Below are positions 24,000 through 34,678 of a stretch of DNA of 51,666 nucleotides, one piece after another. The first letter of the stretch is position 1, and the number at the start of each line of letters is the position of its first letter. The notes under the pieces were generated by a model. The model was not told where the DNA came from. It did not search any database and saw only the letters and a list, made by a program, of their open reading frames with translations. The DNA lies in assembly GCA_025201805.1 (NCBI GenBank), contig MU619243.1, positions 284,111-335,776 on the forward strand, read 5' to 3'. The stretch is from Parasitella parasitica. Lineage: Eukaryota > Mucoromycota > Mucoromycetes > Mucorales > Mucoraceae. A program made the position numbers and the translations under genes.

Positions 24000-24670
24000 T
24001 TAGTTATGATTAATTATGAAAGACAAAACTGTTTTCGCAGATAATTTTTGATAGAGACATTGCCTAGTGGAAACCATGTTATACTCGGATAGCGATGATC
24101 ATGCTTAATTTTATGAAGCATAAAAAACAGGCTCTATATTACTCTTTATCGTAGCCTATCAGCGTTTATATGCGATTTTCCAATGGTTTCTGCAGATAAA
24201 TATTTAAATTTAACATGAAAACATCATACAAATGTTATTGCCAGATAGCGCCAGCTCAACGCTAAGTTTTCCAACGTATACCATGGTTCTACGATTATTT
24301 TGGCAGGAGTTATGATAAAATATCTGATATTTAAGATAAATTATGAAAAATAAAACTGTTTGTGCAGATAACTTTTGATAGAGACATTGCCCAGTGAAAC
24401 CCAAGCTATGCTCAGATAGCGATGATCATGCCTAATTTGATGGCGCATATGACAGCATTTGATTTGCTCATTATCACAACCTATCAGCGATTATATGTCA
24501 TTTTGATATGTAAATTTGTGATATCATTTGATAACTTTATAGATATCGATAAAAACATGGAAACCAATGTTGTTGCCAGATAGCGCCAAGTCAATGCTAA
24601 GTTTTCCAAGTTAGATCTCGGTTCTAAGGTCATTTTAGCACAAGTTATGAGCAAATATGTGATATTTATG
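24000..24670 (+). repeat. Tandem satellite, about 2 units of 326 bases (163-base dimer)
   Basis: The word GATAACTTTTGATAGAGACA and its surroundings recur at 24041 (as GATAATTTTTGATAG...) and 24367, a period of 326 bases. Within each unit a second, diverged half begins near 24195 and 24530 (GATAAC/GATAAA, later CAGATAGCG in both halves). The halves in the second unit are spaced exactly 163 bases apart. The array starts just after the decayed frame at 23.6-24.0 kb and stops at the Helitron relic. Inverted copies occur at 48.9-50.6 kb. Confidence 0.85.
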
Positions 24671-25562
24671 CTGGTAAATAAAAAACCATCTGATAGACCA
24701 GATTTGTTACTTGATGAAATAGTGAAGCGGTCTGTTTTGGGACAGGTCGTTGTTTATTGTTACACCATCGAATTTCAGAACTGTGGCCTTCCCCATTGCT
24801 ACATGCTCTTTATTTTGGACGAAAGAGACAAACCTAGAGCGGTGGAGGAAATCGGCAGTATTGCTTCTGCAAAAATATAAAATCCAGAAACCCACCCTCT
24901 TCCCTACGACTCAGTACCTACCAACATGGCATACGGCCTCTGTGGTATGCTCAATCCAGAAGAGATTTGCATGAAAAATGGAAAGTGTTCCAAAAACTAC
25001 CCCTTCAGCTTTACTGCTTCTGCTACAATGGGCGACGATGAAGACGCTGATCTCATCTACTGCAGAAGGATGATGCCTCAAAAAATTATTCTGAGAAATA
25101 ATGGTAGAACAACTGTAGACAATCGGTGAATCGTACTTAACAATTTATACCTATCTGCAGAATTTAACGCTTACATAAATGCCAAGATTGTAATCAAATG
25201 AATTCTGTCAATTATGTCTTCAAATATAAATTTAAAGGTCATGATCGTACACAAAATCATATGAGAAATAATGTTCAGCAGGATGATATTCATCTACCAG
25301 GAAATAGTTTGGTTTTCAGAGTTTTTGCTTAATATGCCTACTGATTTTGTCCAGAATCCTGAAGAAATCCTGATCCCTGGTGACAATTTACTTTATTTAC
25401 CAAGAAGAGTCTATTTCAATATTGCAAGCAGTGGTACTGATCCAAATTACTTCATTACTAAGCCATTATCACAGCCAAGAGCAAAGACCTTCACGTTATC
25501 AGCGAGTTAATTCAAAATTTTATCCCAGGACAACAGCTCGCCTTCACATACAGGGCATTGTG
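24671..25562 (+). mobile_element. Helitron relic: Rep fragment fused to helicase C-terminal fragment
   Basis: Rolling-circle transposon remains. The frame reads KKPSDRPDLLLDEIVKRSVL, VYCYTIEFQNCGLPHCYMLF and, after an in-frame TAA at 24878, NPETHPLPYDS and GLCGMLNPEEICMKNGKCSK, ending NNGRTTVDNR at a TGA (25127-25129) where Helitrons have tryptophan. Further on, YVFKYKFKGHDRT is recognisable in another frame. The HUH motif, normally PHxH, is PHCY here, so the nuclease centre is lost. From about 25435 the pieces DPNYFITK and AIITAKSKDLHVISELI with IPGQQL match the C-terminal helicase region, implying loss of most of the helicase. Inactive. No Helitron 5' TC or 3' CTRR end was identified. Confidence 0.75.
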
Positions 25563-26254
25563 ATGATGCTTTGTTTTCATTTATCAAATACATAATAAAA
25601 CCCATAATATAAATCGCATTTTCGATTGTTCCGAAAGTCAAACACGAATTTAGGAAAGTAATTTGTCGTTGACTTTGTCGTCTCGTTTCCTTAATACTCG
25701 TACAGAGTAGTTTGAACTGATGCTCTTGTCTTGATGTAATGCATAATCTTTCCTAAGTTTATAGATGTAGAAAAGTCGTCATCTGAGCTATCTTCTACAC
25801 ACTCTTTAAATAAATCTAAAAATTATACATGTCTTTAGTAAAATTTTGCTTCATTATGTTAGAAATATGTAGAAGAGGCTAAAGAATTTTTTTCACTCTC
25901 TTTTCATTTTCCCAGTTTGATTTTATGGGTAAAATAAAAGGTCAAGAGAAAAGAAATCTTGTTAGTTGATGGAAAACGTTGATAAGGATTGTAACTTCCA
26001 TTCATTCGTGCATTTCTGCAAAAGATATCTTATGATATATTATTTATAATAAATATTACTAGTTTTTAAAAACATAAAATTTACCAGCTCGACAATGCTT
26101 TATTACGAATCATTGAACTTCTGGAAATGAACCCCTAAGAGCACCTCCCTTGACTTGTATCCCTCATAGGGTTTTATTAGTACTATTAGCTTTTATTCAA
26201 AATTCAAACGTCATTAGGTATTAATAATATAATAATGGCTATCATAAGTAAGAG

Positions 26255-26350
26255 ACACCAAGTATGGCAAGCTACTTTTGTAGATAAATTTTGATATTTG
26301 TGTCGCCTAGTGGAAATAAAGCATGTATCAAATAGCCCTGATCGTAGCAA
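26255..26350 (+). repeat. Degenerate monomer of the 163/326-base satellite
   Basis: The words TGTAGATAAATTTTGATA, CGCCTAGTGGAAA, ATCAAATAGC and TGATCGTAGC follow the order and spacing of the first half-unit of the satellite at 24 kb (TGCAGATAACTTTTGATA, TGCCCAGTGGAAA, TCAGATAGCGATGATC). It is a single diverged copy. Confidence 0.6.
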
Positions 26351-26852
26351 TATTATGCTAATAAAAAGTATGGCATGATCTGTTCTGTATGCAAAGCTAT
26401 TGGCACGTACATACGTTTTTTGGATGAAAGCTAAGTGTTTCTGCGGCTAGTTGTGTATGATAGATTATGCAGTGAACAGGAGAAACAGTCTTCAATTGAG
26501 TAGCAAGACATAAACGTAACAGGTAACTTGGAAATGACTTGTAACTGAAAATAAATACCACCCAAATTGGATTTTTCTCTGCTAAGGACTTTAGTTTTCC
26601 ATCTCTATAAGGGAGCATACCAGATATAAAGTATTGTACAGCATTTGAATGCTACAGTAAATAAATTTAGTCTCAATAGTCAAAGCTCAGGGTCATCCCA
26701 TCATGAGATTTTGGGGCACCAGACTTGAATATTTTGTTCCGTTATGTACTGTCTACTGTATTTCATTCAAGCGACAACTCAAATGTTATCGTGTTATGGG
26801 TGGCCAGGCTAAAATGGTTAATTTTAATGCTTTTATCTTACAATATACTCAC

Positions 26853-26887
26853 ACATGATACATGATACATGATACATGATACATGAT
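26853..26887 (+). repeat. Heptanucleotide microsatellite (ACATGAT)5
   Basis: Five perfect copies of ACATGAT in direct tandem. Confidence 0.95.
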
Positions 26888-27187
26888 GTAGCCCTTTATT
26901 ATTTTCCCTGTAGACAGGTCTGTGCAATAGGATAACCAAGAGTTAAACAAGTTGCATGAGGTACACATTTTATTAGATGTAAATCTTTAGTATATGTGCA
27001 TGCAACCAATCAATGGGTGAAGTATTTGATGCCATTTTTTTTACAATAGAGCGTAAACAAGTTTATTTATGTACATAGATAGATCTAATCATCATTTGAT
27101 TCATCTCAATTTTTTTTATTTATTTATATTTATATATCTGTAGGGTTTTATACCTCTTTTCTTTCTTTAGACCTATTCTATCATAGA

Positions 27188-29743
27188 ATGCAATCCACTA
27201 TTCATGTCCTCAGCGATCCAAATGTAGATGTCCATGCGCCTGCCCAAACCTATTATACCACGGGAAATAATGCTGGCGGATCAATCAGCCGATTACAGAC
27301 ATTTAAAGCAAGTATACTTATCACTTGCAATCTCTCTGTCATTGCGCTAACTGATAAATATATAAAATAGAAAGTTAAATCACAAGATTTGCCGCCGCGT
27401 AAAAGAAGAGCATCTTACGGTATGATGAAACAAACATACAAAAAAGCGAGAAGGAAAATTCGGAACTAACAAACCCCAATATAAATATGACACATATAAA
27501 CAGATGACAAAAACAAAGCACAAAAATTCTTGATTGATGTAAAGGAGACGCAACGCATTTTGGTGGAACAAGAGGACACAGATGGCGATTTTCAAATTAC
27601 TGTCAATGATCTCGGACCAAAATCATTCTCTGTTGGCACAGCAGATTCAGGTGGCTATCGCAGAATTGAGATTCGCGGTACTTACATGCTCTCCAATCTG
27701 TTGCAAGAATTGGCACTAGCGGATGACTTTGGCCGGAAACATATTGTACTCGATGAAGCACGTTTGAACGAAAATCCGGTAGACAGGCTGTCTCGTATGA
27801 TTCGACATAACTTTTGGGATGGACTCACTCGTCGTATCGATGCTGAAGGCTTGGAGATTATTTGTGCAGACACCAAGAATCGCTCTGCAGACCATAATCC
27901 TCGCATCTACATACCCTTTGCCGAGGATGAGATATTCGAGTACTATAAAAAAGTTTCAGAATCACGGTCTCATTTGAAATTGCAGGTTGAAAGGTTGCCA
28001 AAGGAGATGACACCAGAATACGTCAAGAGTATAAACGATCGACCTGGTATTCTAGCACTTGCCATGAGAAAAGAATACAATCCTATCGCCAAGGAGCATG
28101 TCTGGAGAGGCGTGCCTTTTGTCGTTCCTGGAGGTCGATTCAACGAAATGTACGGTTGGGATTCTTATTTTGAAACGCTGGGGCTGTTGATCGATGATCG
28201 CACAGAACTAGCACAAGACATGGTGGATAACTTTGTTTATCAAATCAAACACTACGGGAAAATACTGAATGCAAACAGATCCTACTATTTGTGCCGCTCT
28301 CAGCCTCCGTTTCTGACTGATATGGCCCTCCGAGTGTACAAGAAATTAGATGCTTCCACAACTGGCAAGAGACTAGAAAACCTCGCTTGGCTGGCAAACG
28401 TATTTCAAGCAGCTATCAAGGAATACAACCAAGTTTGGATGGCTGAACCTCGATATGATAAGAAAACCGGGCTTTCCAGATTCAGACCGGAAGGTCTTGG
28501 TATACCCCCAGAAACCGAAGCTTCTCATTTCGATCATGTGATTGAACCCTACGCCAAAGAAGCCAGTTTGAGTATACGAGAGTATATGGAGGGTTACAAT
28601 AATGGCACCATCATGGAACCGCAATTGGATGAATATTTCTTGCATGATCGAGCTGTGCGCGAATCAGGCCACGATACTACCTACCGATATGAAAAAGTAT
28701 GCGCTAATCTTGCTACAATTGACCTCAATTCTCTGCTTTATAAATATGAAACGGACATTGCCGACACAATTGATCTGCTCTTTGATGGGGAGCTCTCGTT
28801 CACAGAGAATTCTACATCGATCAAGCATAATTCTCGGGAATGGAGACAACGAGCAGCCGCCCGAAAAGAGAAAATCAACACCTATCTGTGGAATGAAGAA
28901 AAGAGTCTTTATTTTGATTACGACACTGTTTTAGAAAAACAAACCAACTACGAGTCTGTTACCACATTTTGGGCAATGTGGGCCAAATGCGCTAGTACCG
29001 AGCAGGCTGAAAAGATGATCAAGCACTCGCTATACAAATTTGAGGCACTGGGTGGCCTAGTCTCTGGCACAGAAGAGTCCAGAGGCATTACATCGCTAGA
29101 TCGACCCAATCGACAATGGGATTTTCCATTTGGTTGGGCTCCTCATCAAATCATGGCTTGGCAAGCATTTGAAAACTATGGTAAGAAGGAAATCGCAGAA
29201 AGAGTATCTTACCGCTGGTTATATACGTAAGTGTGTCTTGATTAATATTTGCTTACGTTTGCTGGCCGTCTAACATGTAAAATTGAAAGTATCACAAAAT
29301 CCTTTGTCGATTTCAACGGAGTAGTGCCTGAAAAATATGACATTGTGGGCATGACACACAAGGTACAGGTTGAATACGGAAATGTAGGCGTTGATTTCAA
29401 ATATGTGCCAAGGGAGGGATTTGGCTGGATGAATGCCTCATATCAGATTGGGCTATCGCTGATCAGCACAAAAATGCGTCGTGCATTGGGCACTTGCACT
29501 CATCCAGATTTATTTTTTGAAAAGACGCTCAAGACCGCCAAGAGCCCCGAGGAAATCACCAGACGGTTGAGTCGTAGAAAATCAGCGGAAGCAGCGGCAA
29601 GAAAGATTACACACAATGGCCAGATTACAGCCGCTATCACAAGAATTGGAAGCAGCGGTGGCAATAGCCAGCAAAACTATGTCACGTCTGTAAACAATCC
29701 AGAAGTATTGTTCTTGGAATTAACAGAGCCATATCAGCACTGA
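27188..29743 (+). CDS. Neutral trehalase (GH37), PKA-regulated type
   Basis: Cytosolic enzyme cleaving trehalose to two glucoses, important in spore germination and stress recovery. Exons are 27188-27307 (or -27311), 27371 (or 27375)-27419, 27504-29226 and 29290-29743, giving 781 residues. The N-terminal regulatory part contains a consensus PKA site (KRRASY). It is followed by the calcium-binding loop [13 protein letters not shown] that marks fungal neutral trehalases. The catalytic domain has both GH37 signatures, [15 protein letters not shown] and [10 protein letters not shown]. There is no signal peptide, consistent with the neutral class. The C-terminus has a Ser/Ala/Arg-rich stretch ([15 protein letters not shown]), possibly another phosphorylated segment. 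Intron 1 can be read with a GC donor (27308, GCAAGTATAC) and the normal TAG acceptor, or with GT four bases on and a later AG; both keep the frame. Confidence 0.95.
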
Positions 29744-29987
29744 TAAATTCTGAAATATTTGGTCGATTTATGAATACATTTGTGGACAAAGAGAAAGAAT
29801 GCTCTGATAATAAAAGCGATTGTTTACTTTGCATATCTTTCTGTATTTTCTTTTTTTTTTTTTTTTTCTCATCACGGTTTATCATCTCAACATCACTTGC
29901 ACTGTTCAAGAGGTGCATCTACTTATGGTTATCGCTTTCTACCCGTGGTCGACAAGCTGTTGTGGGGTAATGATTTCTCATTACAAA

Positions 29988-31970
29988 ATGAAGTACTGGC
30001 TTACTACAGCTATTGTCTGCTATCTATTAGCTCATGGAAGTGCAAATTCAGCTGAAGTATCAAAACTAAGATCGCCTCAGTGTGTGGCTGACTTAATGAG
30101 GAGTCAAGTGACTATGATGCAACATTTCAATGGTATTTTTGGCGATTTTGTCATCAAGGAATCCACACCAGCGTCCATCTACGGCCCGATTGCTGCATTA
30201 AACATTACATCGAATGGCTTCAGTTATAACTCGAAATCAAAAATGGATTGCAGGTCAAAAAACTATGTGATGAGATTAGGGTTAATGTCGAAACATGCTC
30301 AGGTTCAAGGCGATGTGAACGGCGATGTTTGGACTGAAAAAGGGAGCATTGATACAAAAGGCACGGACAACTGTGCTTTCGATGCGCTCTCCCGTATTCA
30401 ACATCCAAGCCAAGATTTGCTCCAGTCTTTATTCTCATTTGCACCCACCACTATTAGAGGAACATCAGCAAAACTATCATCATTGGCACCCGATACTGCC
30501 ATTACTAGTGTTTCTAATGGTCTTGTATCTGCAAGTAAAACTAGATCGCGCAATGGGTATCGTATTTTGAAGCTTCCTGCTTGTTCTGATAGGGCTTGTA
30601 CTACTGCAAGTAAGCTCGAGACAAACCCAAATGTGCTCAAGGGAGGCAATACGTGGACGGGACAATATAGAAATGGTGTTTCACCCGATGAAATGATTGT
30701 GTTTAACGTAAAGTTTTCAAGATTATATGTATAGTTTTTTTTTGCATGACTGATCAATCACAAAATTTAGATTCCCGTTTATGTAGGTAGTACCTTTACC
30801 ATCTCAACGTTAGATGTCAACAAAGGAATCTCTCCCTGCCAAGCAATCTTCAATTTCTATGCTGTCAATCAAGCTGGAAGTCCTGTTTCGGATCCAAATG
30901 CATCGTTCACGCTTGTTCGATCTGCTGGTGTCACAATTGGTGGCACCATCATTGCACCTCAGGGTGGGTTTTAGTTTATAATACTTGAATACACTGTACT
31001 GACCTTGCCATGCGCTATCATAGCCCGTATTATTGATGCCTCAACTGGATCTTTTGGTGGCCAACTGATAACATTGCAAAGTTATGAGGGACATGGCGCT
31101 GATATCAAAGATTTTGACTCTGTAAGTAATGGTCAATGCACCTCTCGCTCTTTATGCTGGCCAATCGTGAAACCACCGCGAGTAGTTACAGAAATAGTTA
31201 CAGCAACAGCGCGAGAAACTATTGTGTCTACTGTCAAAACTGAAAACGCCGTTTCCGTGACAATGGTTGAAAACCGAGCCGCTGTTCCTGTATCCTCTGT
31301 AGTAGTGTCGGAAACTGCTACGTTAAACTTGCCGCACGCTAACAATGCTCAAGTATTCAAACCAGTGGCATTTTATGCGCATAAACAAGAAAATAAAGAC
31401 GATGAATATGACCGACAAGACATGGAAACAATTATAGATAGAAGAATGAAAATCATGGATGAGACTGTTACACGTACATTTACTGAAACTCATTTTATTA
31501 AGCATGAAGTTACTAAAACCATGACGATGGAGACATTAAAGGAAGGCATATCGGCTGCTTATACCACAGAACTATTTCCTACGACTATCATCCCTGCCGC
31601 AACAGTACAAAGCCGGTTAGGAGTGCTTTACGATGAACATGTTCCTAGCGACAATATGAATGATGCCACACCTTCTGCAACGGGAGAATTTACAATGATT
31701 GAAGACTGCGATGATAATGACGATAATGATTATGATGGCAATAATTTTGACGATGATAGCGACCACAACAATGATAGTGATAATAACGATGATAAAGAGG
31801 GGAAGAAAGAGCATCATCATTACCATCAAGGCAAAAAGCATTGGAACAAAAACAAGCCCGAAAAGGCCTACTATGAGGAAGTTGAGTGTTATTGGAAAGA
31901 CTTACTTGAAACTACAATCTGCATTACACATGCCAACGAGGAATTTAATTCTGCAATACATTGGCAATAA
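29988..31970 (+). CDS. Secreted protein with choice-of-anchor-A-like domain and acidic/His tail
   Basis: A signal peptide is evident at the chosen ATG (MKYWLTTAIVCYLLAHGSAN). Three exons, 29988-30707, 30771-30963 and 31024-31970, give 619 residues. Residues about 45-380 resemble the choice-of-anchor-A domain of surface proteins: IFGDFVIKESTPASIYGPIA, a beta-rich middle, GTIIAPQARIID and QLITLQSYEGHGADI. After this come Thr/Val-rich stretches (VVTEIVTATARETIVSTV), then a strongly acidic Asp/Asn run (about 31710-31800) and a His/Lys patch (KKEHHHYHQGKKH) that could bind metal. No C-terminal membrane anchor or GPI signal is visible. A spore- or cell-wall role is a guess. Several in-frame ATGs lie upstream, but only this one gives a clean signal peptide. 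Confidence 0.72.
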
Positions 31971-32164
31971 ACATCATCCACTAAGCTCGTATTTACACTT
32001 GACCATTTTTTCCATTTGCTTTTTGACCATACATATATACAAATGCATTTTCCGCCTAATAAATAAATACGCTGATTGTATCAACAAGATCAAGCCTTAT
32101 CGCAAAAGAAAAGCGTTTTCAGATCATCAAAACCACTACAGATTTATTACTATTATAGAAATAG

Positions 32165-34322
32165 CTATAGTCTATAAACATAATCAAGCGACTCGTCTCC
32201 TACTCTTGAGTCATTTTCCAATACATCTTGCAATTCGTCTGCTGTAAGCTTTGCTTTTTCTTCATACTTTTTATCATTAGCGCGCTGTAAGAGGAAGCGT
32301 TGGGTTAGCGTAAGACAGATAAATACGACTATGAAAGCCAAGTTTGTTATATGTCCACGAACTAGATATAGCTTAGCATCTGTTTGCACACACAACGAAA
32401 TTAAGCCAACTTACGATATCGAGGAGCATCCGATTGCCTGTATATGTTTGATCCCAGAAGTCCAGCTGAATTGTTGGCAGATACTGCCATAGCTGTGGCC
32501 ACACCTTTCTTCATGTCAGGTGCAATGTTGCCAGTTAACCATGCATTGACAATTGGATTGATGACAAAAATACCAGCCACTGCAATACATACGCCTGTAT
32601 ATAATGCTGGTCTTGTTGTGCACACTGTTAGGACGATGTATCCAATCATACAGATACATGCACCTGCAATTGCATGGAATGCACGGTCTTTTCGTCTATC
32701 AGAAGAATAGGCCCCAGCAATCATCTAGTCGTGGAAATTAGGCCAAGATCCTTCACTGACACTGCAAACACTTACAACAAAGACGGCACCCACGTAGGGA
32801 GGAGCTATTTGATGGAGTAGGTTGAGTTGAGTGTGATACAATTTCAGCCATGTTGTATAAATACCTGACATCAGGTTGGCAGTCAATTTATTATCGTATC
32901 CCATACCTTTGACAATGGAGGGCAGGAAGCTATCGTTAGCCGTATTAGTTTCGCACTATAAACTATTCTCATGCTGTAGTATTTACTTGGATATGCTCGT
33001 GTTTGGTACGCTGCCACAGAAGAACATGACCATATACATCCATACCTTCCAGTCTGTTAATGCCTTTAGTGCTTGTTTTTTGTTTGATGCATCCAAGTCT
33101 CCCAGTGTAATGTGATGATTTGTGATTTCGCCATCTTCATTCAGCCTTTCAATAGCTAGGATTTTTTCCTCTTCTGTAAACATTGACCATGTTGATGGAG
33201 AGCCAGGCAAGTAGAAACTATAAAGCCGCCATGCACTTGGATTCAGCATGGTTGGTTACAGACAAAATGCTCACTTACAACGAAATGACTGCCACGACAA
33301 CAGTAGGTATGCCTTCGATTAAGAAAAGCCATTGCCACCCTGTCAGGCCTCCGTTGCCTCTTAATTGCAAGATACCGTATGCCAATACGCCAGCTATCAA
33401 TGTGGCCAGTTGGTCATCAAGACAAATCATCATGCGTGTGGAGATGAAACTTACCATATGCATGTGCAGCTACTGTAGATCCCCAAAACAAAGCAATGCG
33501 TGTAGCCATTTCGCCCTTTTTGTAAAACAAAGTGAGAAAGTAGACGACACCTGGAAAGAATCCAGCTTCAAAAAAACCTAAAAAAAACCTTAATGTCATT
33601 AGCTGTTGATAGTTCTTTACAGCAGCGTGCAGACAAGCAATGGAGCCCCAGCAGATCATCAACAACGGCAGCCTACAGCAAAAATTTAACATGAAAAATT
33701 ACTTATAAGGCACATCAATACTTGCCATTTCTTGGCTGTAAATCGCTTTAATAAAATATTGCTTGGTATTTGAAAGATCAAAAATCCAACCTATTGTTTG
33801 GTGTAAATACGACAAACAACGGAGTATAAACATGCATACATACATAGAAAATAGTGACACAGGTGTTGAATTGATCAGGTGTAATGCCAACATCTTGTTC
33901 AAAATTATCCAACACAGCGTTGCCTGATAGTAATTACAATAAATACCGACAGAGTTCACTCATATGTCTATATTTCTCTACCTAAGCTTGATCTGTCCAA
34001 TGAGGAGAATAAGTACATGAAGCTTAGAAATGGCAACAATCTAGTGTCCAACTTGCGGACAAGCTTCTTTTCAGCTGCGAGTCTTTCTTGATCGTGAGCA
34101 GCAAGCTCATGTTGCGAAATGTTATTTTCGCCGTCATCTTTTACCATTAGAGTTTTAGTTTTTAGCAAAATAAGAAAAAGAGCTTCAAATGAACGCGGAT
34201 ACATTGATGGGACATTATTCAAAATATCCCCTCGATAAACAGCTCCTTGCTTTGGTTTGGTGAATTTACAAGTTAGACTTACCAATAGAAAGTAACGGTT
34301 GATAGGGATTAGATGTTTCCAT
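32165..34322 (-). CDS. MFS transporter, anion:cation symporter (Dal5/Tna1-like) family
   Basis: Twelve-helix plasma-membrane permease related to fungal allantoate, nicotinate and vitamin transporters; the substrate cannot be told. About ten short introns. Family landmarks in order are RKLDTRLLPFLSFMYLFSSL with DRSSLGNA (helix 1), DQFNTCVTIFYV, IPSNILLKRFTAKKW, LPLLMICWGSIACLHAAVKN, RFFLGFFEAGFFPGVVYFL, GWQWLFLIEGIPTV, YLPGSP, FLPSIVKGMGYDNKLTANLM and SDAPRY near the C-terminus. The intron 33673-33725 must start with GC (GCAAGTATTG): splicing there gives the conserved KKW-LPLL in phase, whereas the neighbouring GT does not. The N-terminus is uncertain; a first exon METSNPYQPLL with one intron is likely, but a start at MVKDDGENN is possible. 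Confidence 0.87.
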
Positions 34323-34678
34323 GATATATATGTTTTTTTTCTTTAAAAAAAAAAGGGAAAAATGATAACAATTCAAACTAGATTTCATGCTGCAATTACA
34401 CTCCACATGATTTTTTGGTTGTTTACACACGCCACCCAGCCAACTACGTTCACACGCTGCTTGGGATGTACGTCGATGAGAGCAAAACGATCATAAGATC
34501 TGCCTCAAAGGCTACGTCTTTGACCTGGGAGGCTACTACAATGATAGACTCACTGATTGCACAAAATCATCACTCGGTCGGTCAGAAACCATCATATTTT
34601 TGATGGCGTGGCTTGAATACCATTCTATTTAATATAGTCACCTTGAGTTGTTTTTTTGAAAGGCCATCTCTCTTCCTC
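34323..34678. promoter_or_regulatory. Divergent promoter region between MFS permease and XRCC3
   Basis: About 355 bases separate the two start codons, so promoters for both directions must lie here. No defined binding site was recognised. Confidence 0.5.

Larger units (their letters stand above)
25563..27187. other. Gene-poor AT-rich region
   Basis: About 1.6 kb between the Helitron relic and trehalase. Apart from a satellite fragment and a heptamer repeat (listed separately) I see no gene. The last few hundred bases, with long AT runs near 27050-27150, presumably include the trehalase promoter. Confidence 0.5.

Noticed and set aside
29820-29987. Extended N-terminus of the choice-of-anchor-A-like protein
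   Set aside because: The upstream part is a Phe-rich read-through of a T-run; the ATG at 29988 gives a proper signal peptide.
31699-32247. 182-codon plus-strand frame overlapping the acidic tail
   Set aside because: Met/Ile/Thr repeats are the out-of-frame reading of the Asp/Asn-coding repeat.
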